From contig NZ_WQNE01000017.1 of NCBI RefSeq assembly GCF_009759665.1, forward strand, positions 108,319 to 172,318: DNA of 64,000 nt, written 5' to 3'. A model generated the notes under the pieces. It was not told the DNA's origin. It saw only the letters and a list, made by a program, of their open reading frames with translations, and did not search any database. This DNA comes from Bradyrhizobium cajani (GTDB taxonomy: Bacteria; Pseudomonadota; Alphaproteobacteria; Rhizobiales; Xanthobacteraceae). Positions 33,211-41,225 of the stretch are shown here, in pieces (the first letter of the stretch is position 1; every line of letters starts with the position of its first letter). Position numbers and translations under genes: made by a program.

Positions 33211-34340
33211 CACGCTTGCCAGTCTTGAGGGCGATGTCGATCGCCTGTCTCGCCTTCCTGCTGGGAGGCTTGTCGCCTGTCGCAGCCCAGCAGGATCAGG
33301 ATCCTGATGCACTGCTCGACAGCGCGGAAAAGGCAATGCAGGACTCCGGCGACAGTCTCCGGCAGAAGGAGTCCGGGCGGAGCCTGAACAATCAATCCGA
33401 CGCCATTCAGAAGCTCGAGGAATACAAGCGCGCGACGGAAAGAAGCCAATCCTCCAATCGCGATCGTTCCGTCATCACGCAACGGGACCTGGACGATTTG
33501 CTGCGGCAGATCGAGAAGGCGGCGCGCGAAGGCAATCGCGAGGCGGCCCAGCGCATGCTCGAGCAGCTCGCGCAGATCATGGAAAATCTCCAGATGGCGC
33601 AGCCCGGGCAATCCGGCGACAGCGACATGGAGCAGGCGCTCAACGAGCTCAGCGACATGATCCGCAAGCAGCAGCAATTGCGCGACAAGACGTTCAAGCA
33701 GGGGCAGGACTCCCGGCGCGACCGCTCGCGCGGCAAGCCGCAGGGCGACCAGTCGATGTCCGACCTCCAGCAGGACCAGGAGGCGCTGCGCGACCGCTTG
33801 AAGAAGTTGCAGGACCAGCTCGCCAAGCGCGGTCTGATGCAGAAGGGACAAAAGGGCCAGAAAGGGCAGCAGGGTCAGCAGGGCGATCAGGGACAGCCCG
33901 GCCAGAATGGCGATCAGGACGACCAGGGCGACGACGACGGTGGTCTGGATGCCGCCGACGGCGCCATGGGCGATGCCGGATCGAAGCTCGGCGAGGGCAA
34001 TGCCGATGGTGCCGTGGACTCGCAGGGCAAGGCTCTCGATGCCTTGCGCAAGGGCGCTCAGAAGATGGCCGAGGCGATGCAGCAGGGTGACGGAGAGGGC
34101 CAGGGCGACGGCCCCGGCAATCGGGCCGGCCGTCAGCAGAGCGGCGGTAACCAGACCGACCCGCTCGGCCGCCCCCTTCATGGCCGCGAGTTCGGCGACG
34201 ACTACACGGTCAAGATCCCCGGCGAGATCGATGCCCAGCGCGTCCGCCGCATACTCGAAGAGCTCCGCCGCCGTCTCGGCGACACCACGCGCCCGCAGAT
34301 CGAGCTCGACTATATCGAGCGTCTGCTGAAGGATTTTTGA
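33198..34340 (+). CDS. DUF4175/TIGR02302 C-terminal domain as separate secreted protein
   Basis: The 380-residue product corresponds to the C-terminal part of DUF4175 proteins: coiled-coil helices (DLDDLLRQIEKAAREGN, MLEQLAQIMENLQMAQPGQS), a Gln/Gly/Asp-rich linker and the conserved end DDYTVKIPGEIDAQRVRRIL followed by ELDYIERLLKDF. Unlike an ordinary C-terminal domain it begins with a convincing signal peptide, basic MRKLARLPVLR, hydrophobic MSIACLAFLLGGLSPVA and a cleavable VAA-QQ, so the mature part would reach the periplasm without the upstream protein. Its ATG overlaps the upstream stop by 13 bp, which implies translational coupling. This looks like a gene fission, not a simple frameshift. 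Confidence 0.8.
   Translation: MRKLARLPVLRAMSIACLAFLLGGLSPVAAQQDQDPDALLDSAEKAMQDSGDSLRQKESGRSLNNQSDAIQKLEEYKRATERSQSSNRDRSVITQRDLDDLLRQIEKAAREGNREAAQRMLEQLAQIMENLQMAQPGQSGDSDMEQALNELSDMIRKQQQLRDKTFKQGQDSRRDRSRGKPQGDQSMSDLQQDQEALRDRLKKLQDQLAKRGLMQKGQKGQKGQQGQQGDQGQPGQNGDQDDQGDDDGGLDAADGAMGDAGSKLGEGNADGAVDSQGKALDALRKGAQKMAEAMQQGDGEGQGDGPGNRAGRQQSGGNQTDPLGRPLHGREFGDDYTVKIPGEIDAQRVRRILEELRRRLGDTTRPQIELDYIERLLKDF
33846..33917 (+). repeat. 9-bp tandem, collagen-like Gly-X-X tract
   Basis: Eight consecutive triplets GQK GQK GQQ GQQ GDQ GQP GQN GDQ are encoded by roughly 9-bp repeats such as GGGCAGCAG. Such tracts vary in copy number between strains. It lies in the linker of the secreted DUF4175 half. 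Confidence 0.75.
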
Positions 34341-34353
34341 GGCGATAACCTCT

Positions 34354-34424
34354 TGTAGCCCGGATGAGCGTAGCGACATCCGGGGCCCCTGGTCCCGCAT
34401 ATCGCTACGCTCATGCGGGCTACA
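34354..34424. repeat. Palindromic repeat (TGTAGCCCG family)
   Basis: TGTAGCCCG (34354-34362) and CGGGCTACA (34416-34424) pair perfectly, and the inner GATGAGCGTAGCGA and TCGCTACGCTCAT also pair. It lies between the convergent DUF4175 and CpdR genes. Confidence 0.8.
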
Positions 34425-34448
34425 AACTGAGAGTTCGGCCCTCCGCCG

Positions 34449-34823
34449 CTACCCCTTCTTCGCCGCCAGCGCATCCGCTACCGCCGTGCGGATGTCGGCG
34501 ACCGAGAACGGCTTGGTCACGACGTCATGCACCAGCGCGTTCAGATTCGAGGCGCGCTCGCGCTGGTCGGCAAATCCGGTCATCAAGAGAATGGTCAGGT
34601 CGGGGAAATCGCGCGCGGCGGAGAGGGCCAGCGCGATGCCATCCATCACCGGCATCTGGATGTCGGTGAGCAAGAGATCGAATGCGCCGTCCTCGCGGGT
34701 CAGGATCTCCAGCGCCTCGGCGCCGTCCTGCGCGGTGACGATCTCGTGGCCGTCCATGGCGATGGCGCGCGCCACCAGCTGGCGCATCGAATCCTCGTCG
34801 TCGGCGATCAAGATTCTTGGCAT
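34449..34823 (-). CDS. cpdR: Single-domain response regulator CpdR
   Basis: The 124-residue protein is a stand-alone receiver domain. It shows the acidic pair Asp8-Asp9, the phosphoacceptor Asp54 in LLTDIQMPVMDGI, and a Thr-Gly-Phe-Ala and Lys-Pro-Phe end. It resembles CpdR, which when unphosphorylated brings ClpXP to the cell pole to destroy CtrA and other cell-cycle proteins and is itself phosphorylated through the CckA-ChpT relay. The identification rests on the LLLTDIQMPVMDG and LLMTGFA pattern; another single-domain receiver remains possible. It is 45 bp downstream of the zinc-ribbon gene. Confidence 0.78.
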   Translation of the reverse strand: MPRILIADDEDSMRQLVARAIAMDGHEIVTAQDGAEALEILTREDGAFDLLLTDIQMPVMDGIALALSAARDFPDLTILLMTGFADQRERASNLNALVHDVVTKPFSVADIRTAVADALAAKKG

Positions 34824-34868
34824 GGGACCAACCTCGGACCAACTCCCGCGCAGACCCTGCGCGGCTGA

Positions 34869-35750
34869 TTATACGCTGCCGCCGGCAATGTCTCGCCGGT
34901 TGAAGAAGCGAACGTCGATATTGCGGCCCTCGGGCGGGGGCGAGGCCAGGCGCGAGCGGAAGAAGGCGCGTTCGCCCGGCCGCAGCACGGTCTGTTCCAG
35001 AACGGTATTCCAGGCGTAGATCTCCGCCCCCTGCGCGTCGCGCACGGCAAAGCGCAGCCGCGGAATGTCGAGCGGCTTCTTGCCTTCGCCGACGATGACG
35101 CCCTCGATCACCAGCACCTGCTTACCGTCCACGGTCTCGCTGGAGAGCTTGACGTCCTTGAAGGCCAGCCCGCGCAGGTTCACCTCGAAGCCAACCAGTT
35201 TGTAGAACGCCGCCGTCTGCGGCAGCAGCCGCACCATGTCGCCGCGCCAGATCACCAGCGCCAGCACCAGCGCGCCCATCGCGGCACAGGTGACCGGCAG
35301 GCCGAAATGGGACTTTCGAGGAGCCGCGGTGGCAGCTGGGCGGCTCACCCGCGCGCCGCGGCGGCGGAACAGGCCGCGGAACCAGGACTGGTGCTGCGCG
35401 CCCGCGACTTCGTCCTCGGCGGCCCGGGCCGCCGCTGACCATTCGTCCTCGATTTCCTTGGCCTCGTCAGGCCAATCGCTGGCGATCGACGGGCTGTCGA
35501 CGACAGGCGTATCCGTGGCGCCGTCGTCCTTGGCATAGGAGTTCCACTGTTCGGCGAGGTCGGACTGGTCGTCGGCCTGACTGGCCGCGGCCAGGGCCGG
35601 GACCGAGGCCTCCTCGATGGCATCCTCGGAGTAGGCGACCCAGGTTTCCTTGCAGCGGGAGCAGCGGACCGTCCGTCCGTTCGCCCCCAGGCTCGCGAGC
35701 TTGATGGCGTAGGATGTCGTACAATGGGGGCAGACGATCTGCATGGACAC
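34869..35750 (-). CDS. MJ0042 zinc-ribbon/DUF3426 membrane protein
   Basis: The 293-residue protein starts with a zinc ribbon of two CxxC pairs (CPHC and CSRC, residues 8-33, with YAIKLASLGANGRTVRC between). A low-complexity acidic linker follows, then one membrane helix near residues 150-170 (LPVTCAAMGALVLALVIW) and a C-terminal DUF3426 domain (VNLRGLAFKDVKLSSETVDG, VLVIEGVIVGEGKKPLDIPR, VLRPGERAFFRSRLA). The ribbon would be in the cytoplasm and the beta-rich domain in the periplasm. Function is unknown. It is divergent from ftsE. Confidence 0.85.
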   Translation of the reverse strand: MSMQIVCPHCTTSYAIKLASLGANGRTVRCSRCKETWVAYSEDAIEEASVPALAAASQADDQSDLAEQWNSYAKDDGATDTPVVDSPSIASDWPDEAKEIEDEWSAAARAAEDEVAGAQHQSWFRGLFRRRGARVSRPAATAAPRKSHFGLPVTCAAMGALVLALVIWRGDMVRLLPQTAAFYKLVGFEVNLRGLAFKDVKLSSETVDGKQVLVIEGVIVGEGKKPLDIPRLRFAVRDAQGAEIYAWNTVLEQTVLRPGERAFFRSRLASPPPEGRNIDVRFFNRRDIAGGSV

Positions 35751-35922
35751 GAGCCTTGATGCACGGACTGGTCTTGATACCCCGCTCAGGGAGAACCGGG
35801 CACCCCGGATGCTACAGCGCGACCGTTAACGAACCGGAAACCATAACGGCCGCAAAACCCCTTGATCGCGTGTGGCGGGGCGCAGCCGTGCAGCCCGCGC
35901 CCCCTCTCGAACGGAGCTGAGC

Positions 35923-36582
35923 TTGGTTCGGTTCGAAAATGTCGGATTGCGTTACGGTCTGGGGCCGGAGATCTTGCGCGACCTGAGTTTTCAGATCCCG
36001 CCGCATTCCTTCCAGTTTCTCACCGGTCCGTCCGGCGCCGGCAAGACCTCGCTGTTGCGCCTGTTATTCCTGTCGCATCGGCCGACGCGGGGCCTCGTCA
36101 ATCTGTTCGGCCACGACATCTCGCAACTCGGCAAGGACGAGATCGCTGACTTGCGCAAGCGCATCGGCATCGTGCTTCAGGATTTCCGCCTGCTCGATCA
36201 CATGACGACCTACGAGAATGTCGCGCTTCCGTTCCGCGTCATGGGCCGCAGCGAGTCGAGCTATCGCAAGGAGGTCATCGATCTCCTGCGCTGGGTCGGG
36301 CTCGGCGACCGCATGGATGCGCTGCCGCCGATCCTGTCCGGCGGCGAGAAGCAGCGCGCCGCGATCGCGCGCGCGGTGATCTCGCGGCCGCAGCTGCTGC
36401 TGGCCGACGAGCCGACCGGCAGCGTCGACCCGACGCTCGGTCGCCGCCTGCTGCGGCTCTTCATCGAGCTCAACAAGTCCGGCACCGCCGTCATCATCGC
36501 CACCCACGACATCGGCCTGATGGACCAGTACGAGGCGCGGCGGCTGGTGCTGCACCAGGGACGGCTGCACATCTATGAATAG
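35923..36582 (+). CDS. ftsE: Cell division ATP-binding protein FtsE
   Basis: The 219-residue ABC ATPase pairs with FtsX to control peptidoglycan hydrolases at the division septum. Walker A is GPSGAGKTSL (residues about 35-44), the signature LSGGEKQRAAIARA near 135, and Walker B LLLADEPTGSVDP near 156. The start TTG at 35923 has GGAG 6 bases upstream; an upstream in-frame start (35872) would add 17 residues not found in FtsE. Its stop overlaps the ftsX start by 8 bp, the usual arrangement. It is divergent from the zinc-ribbon gene. Confidence 0.95.
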   Translation: MVRFENVGLRYGLGPEILRDLSFQIPPHSFQFLTGPSGAGKTSLLRLLFLSHRPTRGLVNLFGHDISQLGKDEIADLRKRIGIVLQDFRLLDHMTTYENVALPFRVMGRSESSYRKEVIDLLRWVGLGDRMDALPPILSGGEKQRAAIARAVISRPQLLLADEPTGSVDPTLGRRLLRLFIELNKSGTAVIIATHDIGLMDQYEARRLVLHQGRLHIYE

Positions 36583-37543
36583 GACCGACGAGCGCGGCGT
36601 GCTGGTCGATCTCGGACAGGAGCGTCCGCAGCTTCCGGCCAAGGCGCGCAACATGTCGCCGATCGTGCCGCGCGCCTCGATCCACGGCCGCGCGCTGGTC
36701 GCGGTCGTCGCCATCATGACGTTCCTCGCCTCGATGACGACGGGCACGGTGCTGCTGGTCAGCGCCTCCGCCGCGGAATGGCAGTCGGACGTCGCCAGCG
36801 AAATCACCATCCAGGTCCGCCCGCAGACCGGCCGCGATCTCGACCGCGACACGACGGCGGTGACGGAGGCCATGCGCGCGCAAGCCGGCATCGTCGAGGT
36901 CAGGCCGTTCACCAAGGATGAGAGCGGCAAGCTGCTCGAGCCCTGGCTCGGCACCGGCCTTGCAATGGACGATCTGCCGGTGCCGCGCATGATCATCGCG
37001 CGCGTGCAGCCGGGCACGCCGCTCGATCTCGGCGCCCTGCGTGCCCGCGTCACCCAGGTCGCGCCGAGCGCCAGCGTCGACGATCATCGCGCCTGGATCG
37101 AACGCATGCGCTCGATGACTAACGCCACCGTGATCGCCGGCCTCGGCATCCTCGCGCTGGTCATCATCGCCACCATCATCTCGGTGTCGTTCGCGACCCG
37201 CGGCGCGATGGCGGCAAACCGCCCGATCGTCGAGGTGCTGCATTTCGTCGGCGCAGGCGACCGCTACATCGCCAACCGCTTCCTGCGCCATTTCCTCAGA
37301 CTGGGCCTGGAAGGCGGCGTGATCGGCGGCGGCGCCGCCATGCTGGTGTTCGGCTTCTCCGAGTCGATCGCCGGCTGGTTCTCCGGCACGCCCGTGGGCG
37401 ACCAGTTCGCCGCGCTGCTCGGCACCTTCTCGCTGCGGCCCTCGGGCTATGTCGTGCTCGCGGTGCAGGCCGTGCTGATCGGCGCCATCACCGCAGTCGC
37501 CTCGCGCCAGACGCTGTTCGCGACGCTGAATGATGTCGAGTAG
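36575..37543 (+). CDS. ftsX: Cell division protein FtsX
   Basis: The 322-residue inner-membrane protein is the partner of FtsE. It has a cytoplasmic start, a first membrane helix near residue 45 (ALVAVVAIMTFLASMTTGTV), a large periplasmic loop of about 110 residues and three further helices (TVIAGLGILALVIIATIISV, the region after residue 245, and VVLAVQAVLIGAITAVA at the end). It overlaps the ftsE stop by 8 bp, which couples translation. Length and topology match the family; sequence identity to enterobacterial FtsX is low, as in other alphaproteobacteria. Confidence 0.93.
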   Translation: MNRTDERGVLVDLGQERPQLPAKARNMSPIVPRASIHGRALVAVVAIMTFLASMTTGTVLLVSASAAEWQSDVASEITIQVRPQTGRDLDRDTTAVTEAMRAQAGIVEVRPFTKDESGKLLEPWLGTGLAMDDLPVPRMIIARVQPGTPLDLGALRARVTQVAPSASVDDHRAWIERMRSMTNATVIAGLGILALVIIATIISVSFATRGAMAANRPIVEVLHFVGAGDRYIANRFLRHFLRLGLEGGVIGGGAAMLVFGFSESIAGWFSGTPVGDQFAALLGTFSLRPSGYVVLAVQAVLIGAITAVASRQTLFATLNDVE

Positions 37544-37641
37544 ATGGACCTTGATTGGATCATTGCATCGAAGATGCAAGCCGGGTGAGGGGGTACAGTT
37601 CTCTCGGCATGCTCACGCGCGGAGGCAGCCCCTCACTCCTG

Positions 37642-37670
37642 CCCTCTCCCCGCGAAGAGCGGGGCGAGGG
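37642..37670. repeat. CCCTCTCCCCGC hairpin repeat
   Basis: CCCTCTCCCCGC (37642-37653) pairs with GCGGGGCGAGGG (37659-37670), with one mismatch. It is related to the shorter hairpin at 21265-21284. It lies between ftsX and the YdcF-like gene. Confidence 0.6.
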
Positions 37671-37715
37671 AGCGCACCACCTCCGACGTAAGACTCCACT
37701 TCGCCTCAAAACGTC

Positions 37716-37730
37716 TTAAAATCACCTTAG
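37716..37730. promoter_or_regulatory. CtrA-like box upstream of YdcF-like gene
   Basis: TTAA, seven bases, then TTAG (37716-37730) lies 21 bp before the YdcF-like start codon. It is one mismatch from TTAA-N7-TTAA. The evidence is weak because short AT-rich sites also arise by chance. Confidence 0.3.
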
Positions 37731-37751
37731 GGAAGGGATCACCGACATCGC

Positions 37752-38456
37752 ATGACCTCGCCGACCGACGATCGATCGCCGAATCTGCCGCGCGGCTGGC
37801 TGCGCGCGGCAATCGTGTCGACGATCGCGCTCGCCTTCGTCGGCGCTGCGGCGGGTTTCGTCGGGTTTCTGTCGCAATTGCGCGGCGCCGAGATCGCACC
37901 AGGTCAGAAGGCGGACGGCATCGTGGTCCTCACCGGCGGCTCCTCGCGGGTGTCGGATGCGATGGAGCTGCTGGCTGCCGGCTACGGCAAGCGGCTCCTG
38001 ATCTCCGGGGTGCATCCGACCTCGACGGCGAGCGACATCTCGCGGACGCTGCCGGAGAACCAGTCCTTCATGCATTGCTGCGTCGATCTCGACCGGACCG
38101 CGGTCTCGACCCGCGGCAACGCGGCGGAAGCACGGCGCTGGGCCGAGGGGCGCGGCTTCAAGTCGCTGATCGTGGTGACCTCGAACTACCACATGCCGCG
38201 CGCGCTGGTGGAGTTCTCGCATGCGATGCCGGGGACCACGCTGATCCCGTTCGCGGTGGTCGGCGAGAAATGGCGCGAGGAGCCGTGGTGGACCTCGGCG
38301 TCGACGTTGCGGCTCCTGCTGTCGGAATATGTCAAGTACATCGCGGCCGAGCTCCGGGTACGGCTGGAGAATTTCGGGATTGACCTTTCACCCGAAGTGT
38401 CGGAGCAGCCTCCCGGGCCGGCGCCGAAACGGCCCGCCACCGCCCAGGCCAATTGA
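37752..38456 (+). CDS. YdcF family (DUF218) protein
   Basis: The 234-residue protein has an N-terminal membrane anchor (LRAAIVSTIALAFVGAAAGF) and a DUF218 domain: ADGIVVLTGGSSRVSDAMEL, GYGKRLLISGVHPTST, STRGNAAEARRWAEGRGFKS and VVTSNYHMPRALVEFSHAMP. Family members such as SanA/YdcF/ElyC are linked to cell-envelope integrity and vancomycin sensitivity, with unknown chemistry. The ATG at 37752 lies a short distance behind a possible CtrA-like box. It is followed 4 bp later by plsC, so the two are probably co-transcribed. Confidence 0.85.
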   Translation: MTSPTDDRSPNLPRGWLRAAIVSTIALAFVGAAAGFVGFLSQLRGAEIAPGQKADGIVVLTGGSSRVSDAMELLAAGYGKRLLISGVHPTSTASDISRTLPENQSFMHCCVDLDRTAVSTRGNAAEARRWAEGRGFKSLIVVTSNYHMPRALVEFSHAMPGTTLIPFAVVGEKWREEPWWTSASTLRLLLSEYVKYIAAELRVRLENFGIDLSPEVSEQPPGPAPKRPATAQAN

Positions 38457-38460
38457 TCGG

Positions 38461-39240
38461 ATGTCGATGTTTCTGATTTTCCTGCGCTCGCTCCTGTTCA
38501 ACGTGCTGTTCTACGCCGTGCTGGTGTGCCTTGCGATCGTGGCGCTGCCGACCTTCGCCCTGCCGCCGCGCGCGATGCTGACGGTCGCGCAGTGGTGGGC
38601 CAAGGCCACGCTGGTCCTGATGCGCGTGATCTGCAACATCAGGGTCGAATTCCGCGGCGTCGAAAAGATTCCGGCAGGACCGCTGGTGATCGTGGCCAAG
38701 CACCAGTCGTTCTGGGAGACGTTCGTGCTGCCGGGGTTCTTCGACCGCCCGATCTTCATCCTCAAGCGCCAGCTGATGCAGATTCCGGTGTTCGGTCAGT
38801 TCCTGATCAAGACCGGGATGATCGCCATCGACCGCAATGCCGGCGTGAAGGCGCTGCTGGACATGACGCGGCGCGCGCGCGAGGCGGTGCGTGGCGGCAG
38901 CCAGCTCGTGATCTTTCCGGAAGGCACGCGCCGTGCGCCGGGTGCGCCGCCGGATTACAAGACCGGGTTTGCGCAAATCTATTCGTCCTGCGGCGTGCAG
39001 TGCCTGCCGATCGCACTCAATTCCGGCCTGTTCTGGCCGCGCCGCACCTTCATGCGCTATCCCGGCACGCTGGTGGTGGAATTTCTCGATCCGCTGCCGC
39101 CGGGTCTGCCGAAGGAGGAGTTTCTGTCCCGGGTGCAGAGGGCGATCGAAGACGCGACCGGGCGCATCGTCGAAGCGGGCCGCAAGGAGCAGGAGCAATT
39201 GATCGGCTCCTCGCCGAGCTACGAGTCGTCGGAGAGCTAG
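38461..39240 (+). CDS. plsC: 1-acyl-sn-glycerol-3-phosphate acyltransferase
   Basis: The 259-residue membrane enzyme acylates lysophosphatidic acid to phosphatidic acid. It has an N-terminal membrane helix (IFLRSLLFNVLFYAVLVCLA), the acceptor motif KHQSFWET (HX4E, a variant of the usual HX4D also seen in related bacterial enzymes), then GMIAIDRNAG, VIFPEGTRRAPGAP with the glycerol-phosphate-binding EGTR, and a C-terminal LVVEFLDPLPPGL. The reading frame extends upstream to 38329 but homologues start here. It ends 4 bp past the stop of the convergent ChaC-type gene. Confidence 0.9.
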   Translation: MSMFLIFLRSLLFNVLFYAVLVCLAIVALPTFALPPRAMLTVAQWWAKATLVLMRVICNIRVEFRGVEKIPAGPLVIVAKHQSFWETFVLPGFFDRPIFILKRQLMQIPVFGQFLIKTGMIAIDRNAGVKALLDMTRRAREAVRGGSQLVIFPEGTRRAPGAPPDYKTGFAQIYSSCGVQCLPIALNSGLFWPRRTFMRYPGTLVVEFLDPLPPGLPKEEFLSRVQRAIEDATGRIVEAGRKEQEQLIGSSPSYESSES

Positions 39241-39848
39241 CGGTTCTCGCGATCTTCTGTGGGAGCCGGCGTGCGCAGGGAATGCGCATCACCATGCAGC
39301 ATGGTCGCGAGCTGATGTAGCTGCGTGTCGCGAAAGCCTTCGGCTTCGATCGCCTTCACCGTGGCGGTGACGTAGTCGCGGTTGGCGCCGGACTGGCCGT
39401 GACCCTGAAGCACGTGGCGGTGCTGCTCGGCGAGCGACAGGCGGCCGGCATATTGCACGTGACCGCGGTCGACGACATAGGCGAGCGCGGGGACGCGCTG
39501 GCGCGCATCGTCCTCCAGCCACACCGAACGTATCACCTCGCGATAGACCGACGTGACCTGCTCGCGCGCCCGCAAATATGCCACCACGTCAGCACGGTTC
39601 CTCTCGGCGACGCGGAAGGCGATGCCGCGGCAGGCGCCACCGCGATCGAGCCCGAGCACCAGGCCTGGCTTCTCCGGCGTGCCGCGATGCACGAAGGAAT
39701 AGACGCAAAGCGCGCGATGCTCGCCGACCAGCCGCGCCGGGACACGTTCCTCGAATTCGAAGCCCGGCCGCCACATCAGCGAACCGTAGCCGAACACCCA
39801 GAGGTCGCCTTGGGCTGTGGTGACGGAGGGGAGGGTGATTTCCGACAT
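39237..39848 (-). CDS. ChaC-type gamma-glutamylcyclotransferase
   Basis: The 203-residue protein has the ChaC/GGCT fold: WVFGYGSLMWRPGFEFEERV binds the substrate's glutamyl part, followed by HRALCVYSFVHRGTPEKPGL, GLDRGGACRGIAFRV and EVIRSVWLEDDARQRVPALA. It would cleave glutathione to 5-oxoproline and Cys-Gly. An upstream in-frame region from 39947 is outside the family, so I chose the ATG at 39848, although its ribosome site is weak. The stop overlaps the convergent plsC stop by 4 bp. Divergent from the DUF2125 gene. Confidence 0.85.
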   Translation of the reverse strand: MSEITLPSVTTAQGDLWVFGYGSLMWRPGFEFEERVPARLVGEHRALCVYSFVHRGTPEKPGLVLGLDRGGACRGIAFRVAERNRADVVAYLRAREQVTSVYREVIRSVWLEDDARQRVPALAYVVDRGHVQYAGRLSLAEQHRHVLQGHGQSGANRDYVTATVKAIEAEGFRDTQLHQLATMLHGDAHSLRTPAPTEDRENR

Positions 39849-39958
39849 TTCGGGCACGGCTACCAGAACCGAGGTCCCAAGCGAAGCGAATTCTCCGCCT
39901 TTCGGGGCGGGCGAACCTCGCTTACATTTGACAAAATCCGGGGTCAAAGGGTCGCCGC

Positions 39959-41143
39959 ATGTCCAATATGACCGTTGCCGCAGGCCGTCGCTCCCGTTGG
40001 GGCCTTTTCATCGCACCCGTTCTCCTGCTGATCCTCGCCGCCGCGTGGACCTGCTTCTGGTTCTATGCCGCCTCGCAGGCCGAGATCGCCGCGGACGCCT
40101 GGCGCGCGCAGGAGGCCAAGTCCGGCCGCATCTATGATTGCGCCAAGCGCTCGATCACGGGCTTTCCGTTCCGCTTCGAGGTCCAGTGTTCCGGCGCCAG
40201 CGTCGCCCTGGTCTCGCAGAACGCGAGCAAGACGCCGTTCACGGCGAAGCTCGACAACATCCTGGTCGTTGCCCAGGTCTACGACCCCAAGCTCGTCATC
40301 GCCGAATTCTCCGCGCCCGCGACGCTGACCGACGGCGTCACGCAAAACTCCTTCGTGGTGAACTGGAGCAAGGGCCGCAGCAGCGTCGTCGGCCTGCCGG
40401 CCGTGCCGGAGCGCGCCTCCATCGTGTTCGACGATCCCACCATCAACCGGCTCGATGGCAGCGTGCAGGTGCCGCTCGCGCGCGCCAGGCAGGTCGAGCT
40501 GCATGCCCGCCTCGCGGATGGATCGCCGTCCGATCATCCGGTGATCGAGACTGTGCTTCATGTCGCGCAGGGCAGTATCCAGGGCGTTCATCCGCTGCTC
40601 GCCGAGCCGTTCGAGGCCGACACGCGCGCCAAGGTGACCGGCCTTTCCGACCTCACGCCAAAGCCGTGGCCGCAGCGCTTCCGCGAGATCCAGGCCGCCG
40701 GCGGCCATATCGAGATCGTGCAGTCGCGGATCCAGCAGGGCGAGATGATCGCGGTGGCGGCCGGCACGCTCGGCCTGTCGGCCAATGGCCGGCTCGACGG
40801 CGAATTGCAGATGACGGTCACCGGCCTCGAGCGCGTGATCCCGGCGCTCGGCATCGAGAAGATGCTGGAGGAGGGCGTGCCGCAGGCAACGCTTGACCGC
40901 GTTGCGCCCGGTGTGAAGTCGCAGGACCTCAACAATCTGTTCGGCGCGCTCGATCGCGCCGTTCCCGGTCTCGGCAAGGTCATCAAGCAGAACGCCAATG
41001 CCGGCGTTGCCGCCGGCATCAATTCGATCGGCACCGAGAGCACGCTCGAGGGCAAGAAGGCGAGAAGCTTCCCGCTGAAATTCGTCGACGGCGCCGTGCT
41101 GCTCGGCCCCGTCAAGGTCGGCCAGATCCCGCCTTTGTTTTGA
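39959..41143 (+). CDS. DUF2125 domain-containing protein
   Basis: The 394-residue protein has a single N-terminal membrane helix (GLFIAPVLLLILAAAWTCFWF) and a large exported part. It matches DUF2125, an alphaproteobacterial family: RIYDCAKRSITGFPFRFEVQ, ITG-type strands, and AGGHIEIVQSRIQQGEMIAV, with a C-terminal FPLKFVDGAVLLGPVKVGQI. The ITGFPFRF pattern recalls AsmA-like or bridge-type envelope proteins, so a periplasmic or envelope role is plausible but unproven. It ends 35 bp before a strong bidirectional terminator. Confidence 0.85.
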   Translation: MSNMTVAAGRRSRWGLFIAPVLLLILAAAWTCFWFYAASQAEIAADAWRAQEAKSGRIYDCAKRSITGFPFRFEVQCSGASVALVSQNASKTPFTAKLDNILVVAQVYDPKLVIAEFSAPATLTDGVTQNSFVVNWSKGRSSVVGLPAVPERASIVFDDPTINRLDGSVQVPLARARQVELHARLADGSPSDHPVIETVLHVAQGSIQGVHPLLAEPFEADTRAKVTGLSDLTPKPWPQRFREIQAAGGHIEIVQSRIQQGEMIAVAAGTLGLSANGRLDGELQMTVTGLERVIPALGIEKMLEEGVPQATLDRVAPGVKSQDLNNLFGALDRAVPGLGKVIKQNANAGVAAGINSIGTESTLEGKKARSFPLKFVDGAVLLGPVKVGQIPPLF

Positions 41144-41177
41144 TCGCCGCAGCCACAGGACGACGCGCGCATCCAGC

Positions 41178-41206
41178 AAAAAGCCCCGGCAGGTGCCGGG
41201 GCTTTT
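41178..41206. terminator. Bidirectional intrinsic terminator
   Basis: AAAAGCCCCGGC (41179-41190) pairs perfectly with GCCGGGGCTTTT (41195-41206) across the AGGT loop, giving a U-run on both strands. It lies between the convergent DUF2125 and glcB genes and serves both. Confidence 0.92.
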
Positions 41207-41225
41207 GACGTTCGAGTGACAGGGC

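Noticed and set aside
31264..33336. A 690-codon minus-strand frame opposite the DUF4175 gene
   Set aside because: Composition-driven antisense frame; the plus strand has membrane helices and family motifs.
34354..34424. Strong hairpin after DUF4175 as a terminator
   Set aside because: No U-run follows on either strand and the sequence belongs to a dispersed palindromic repeat family.
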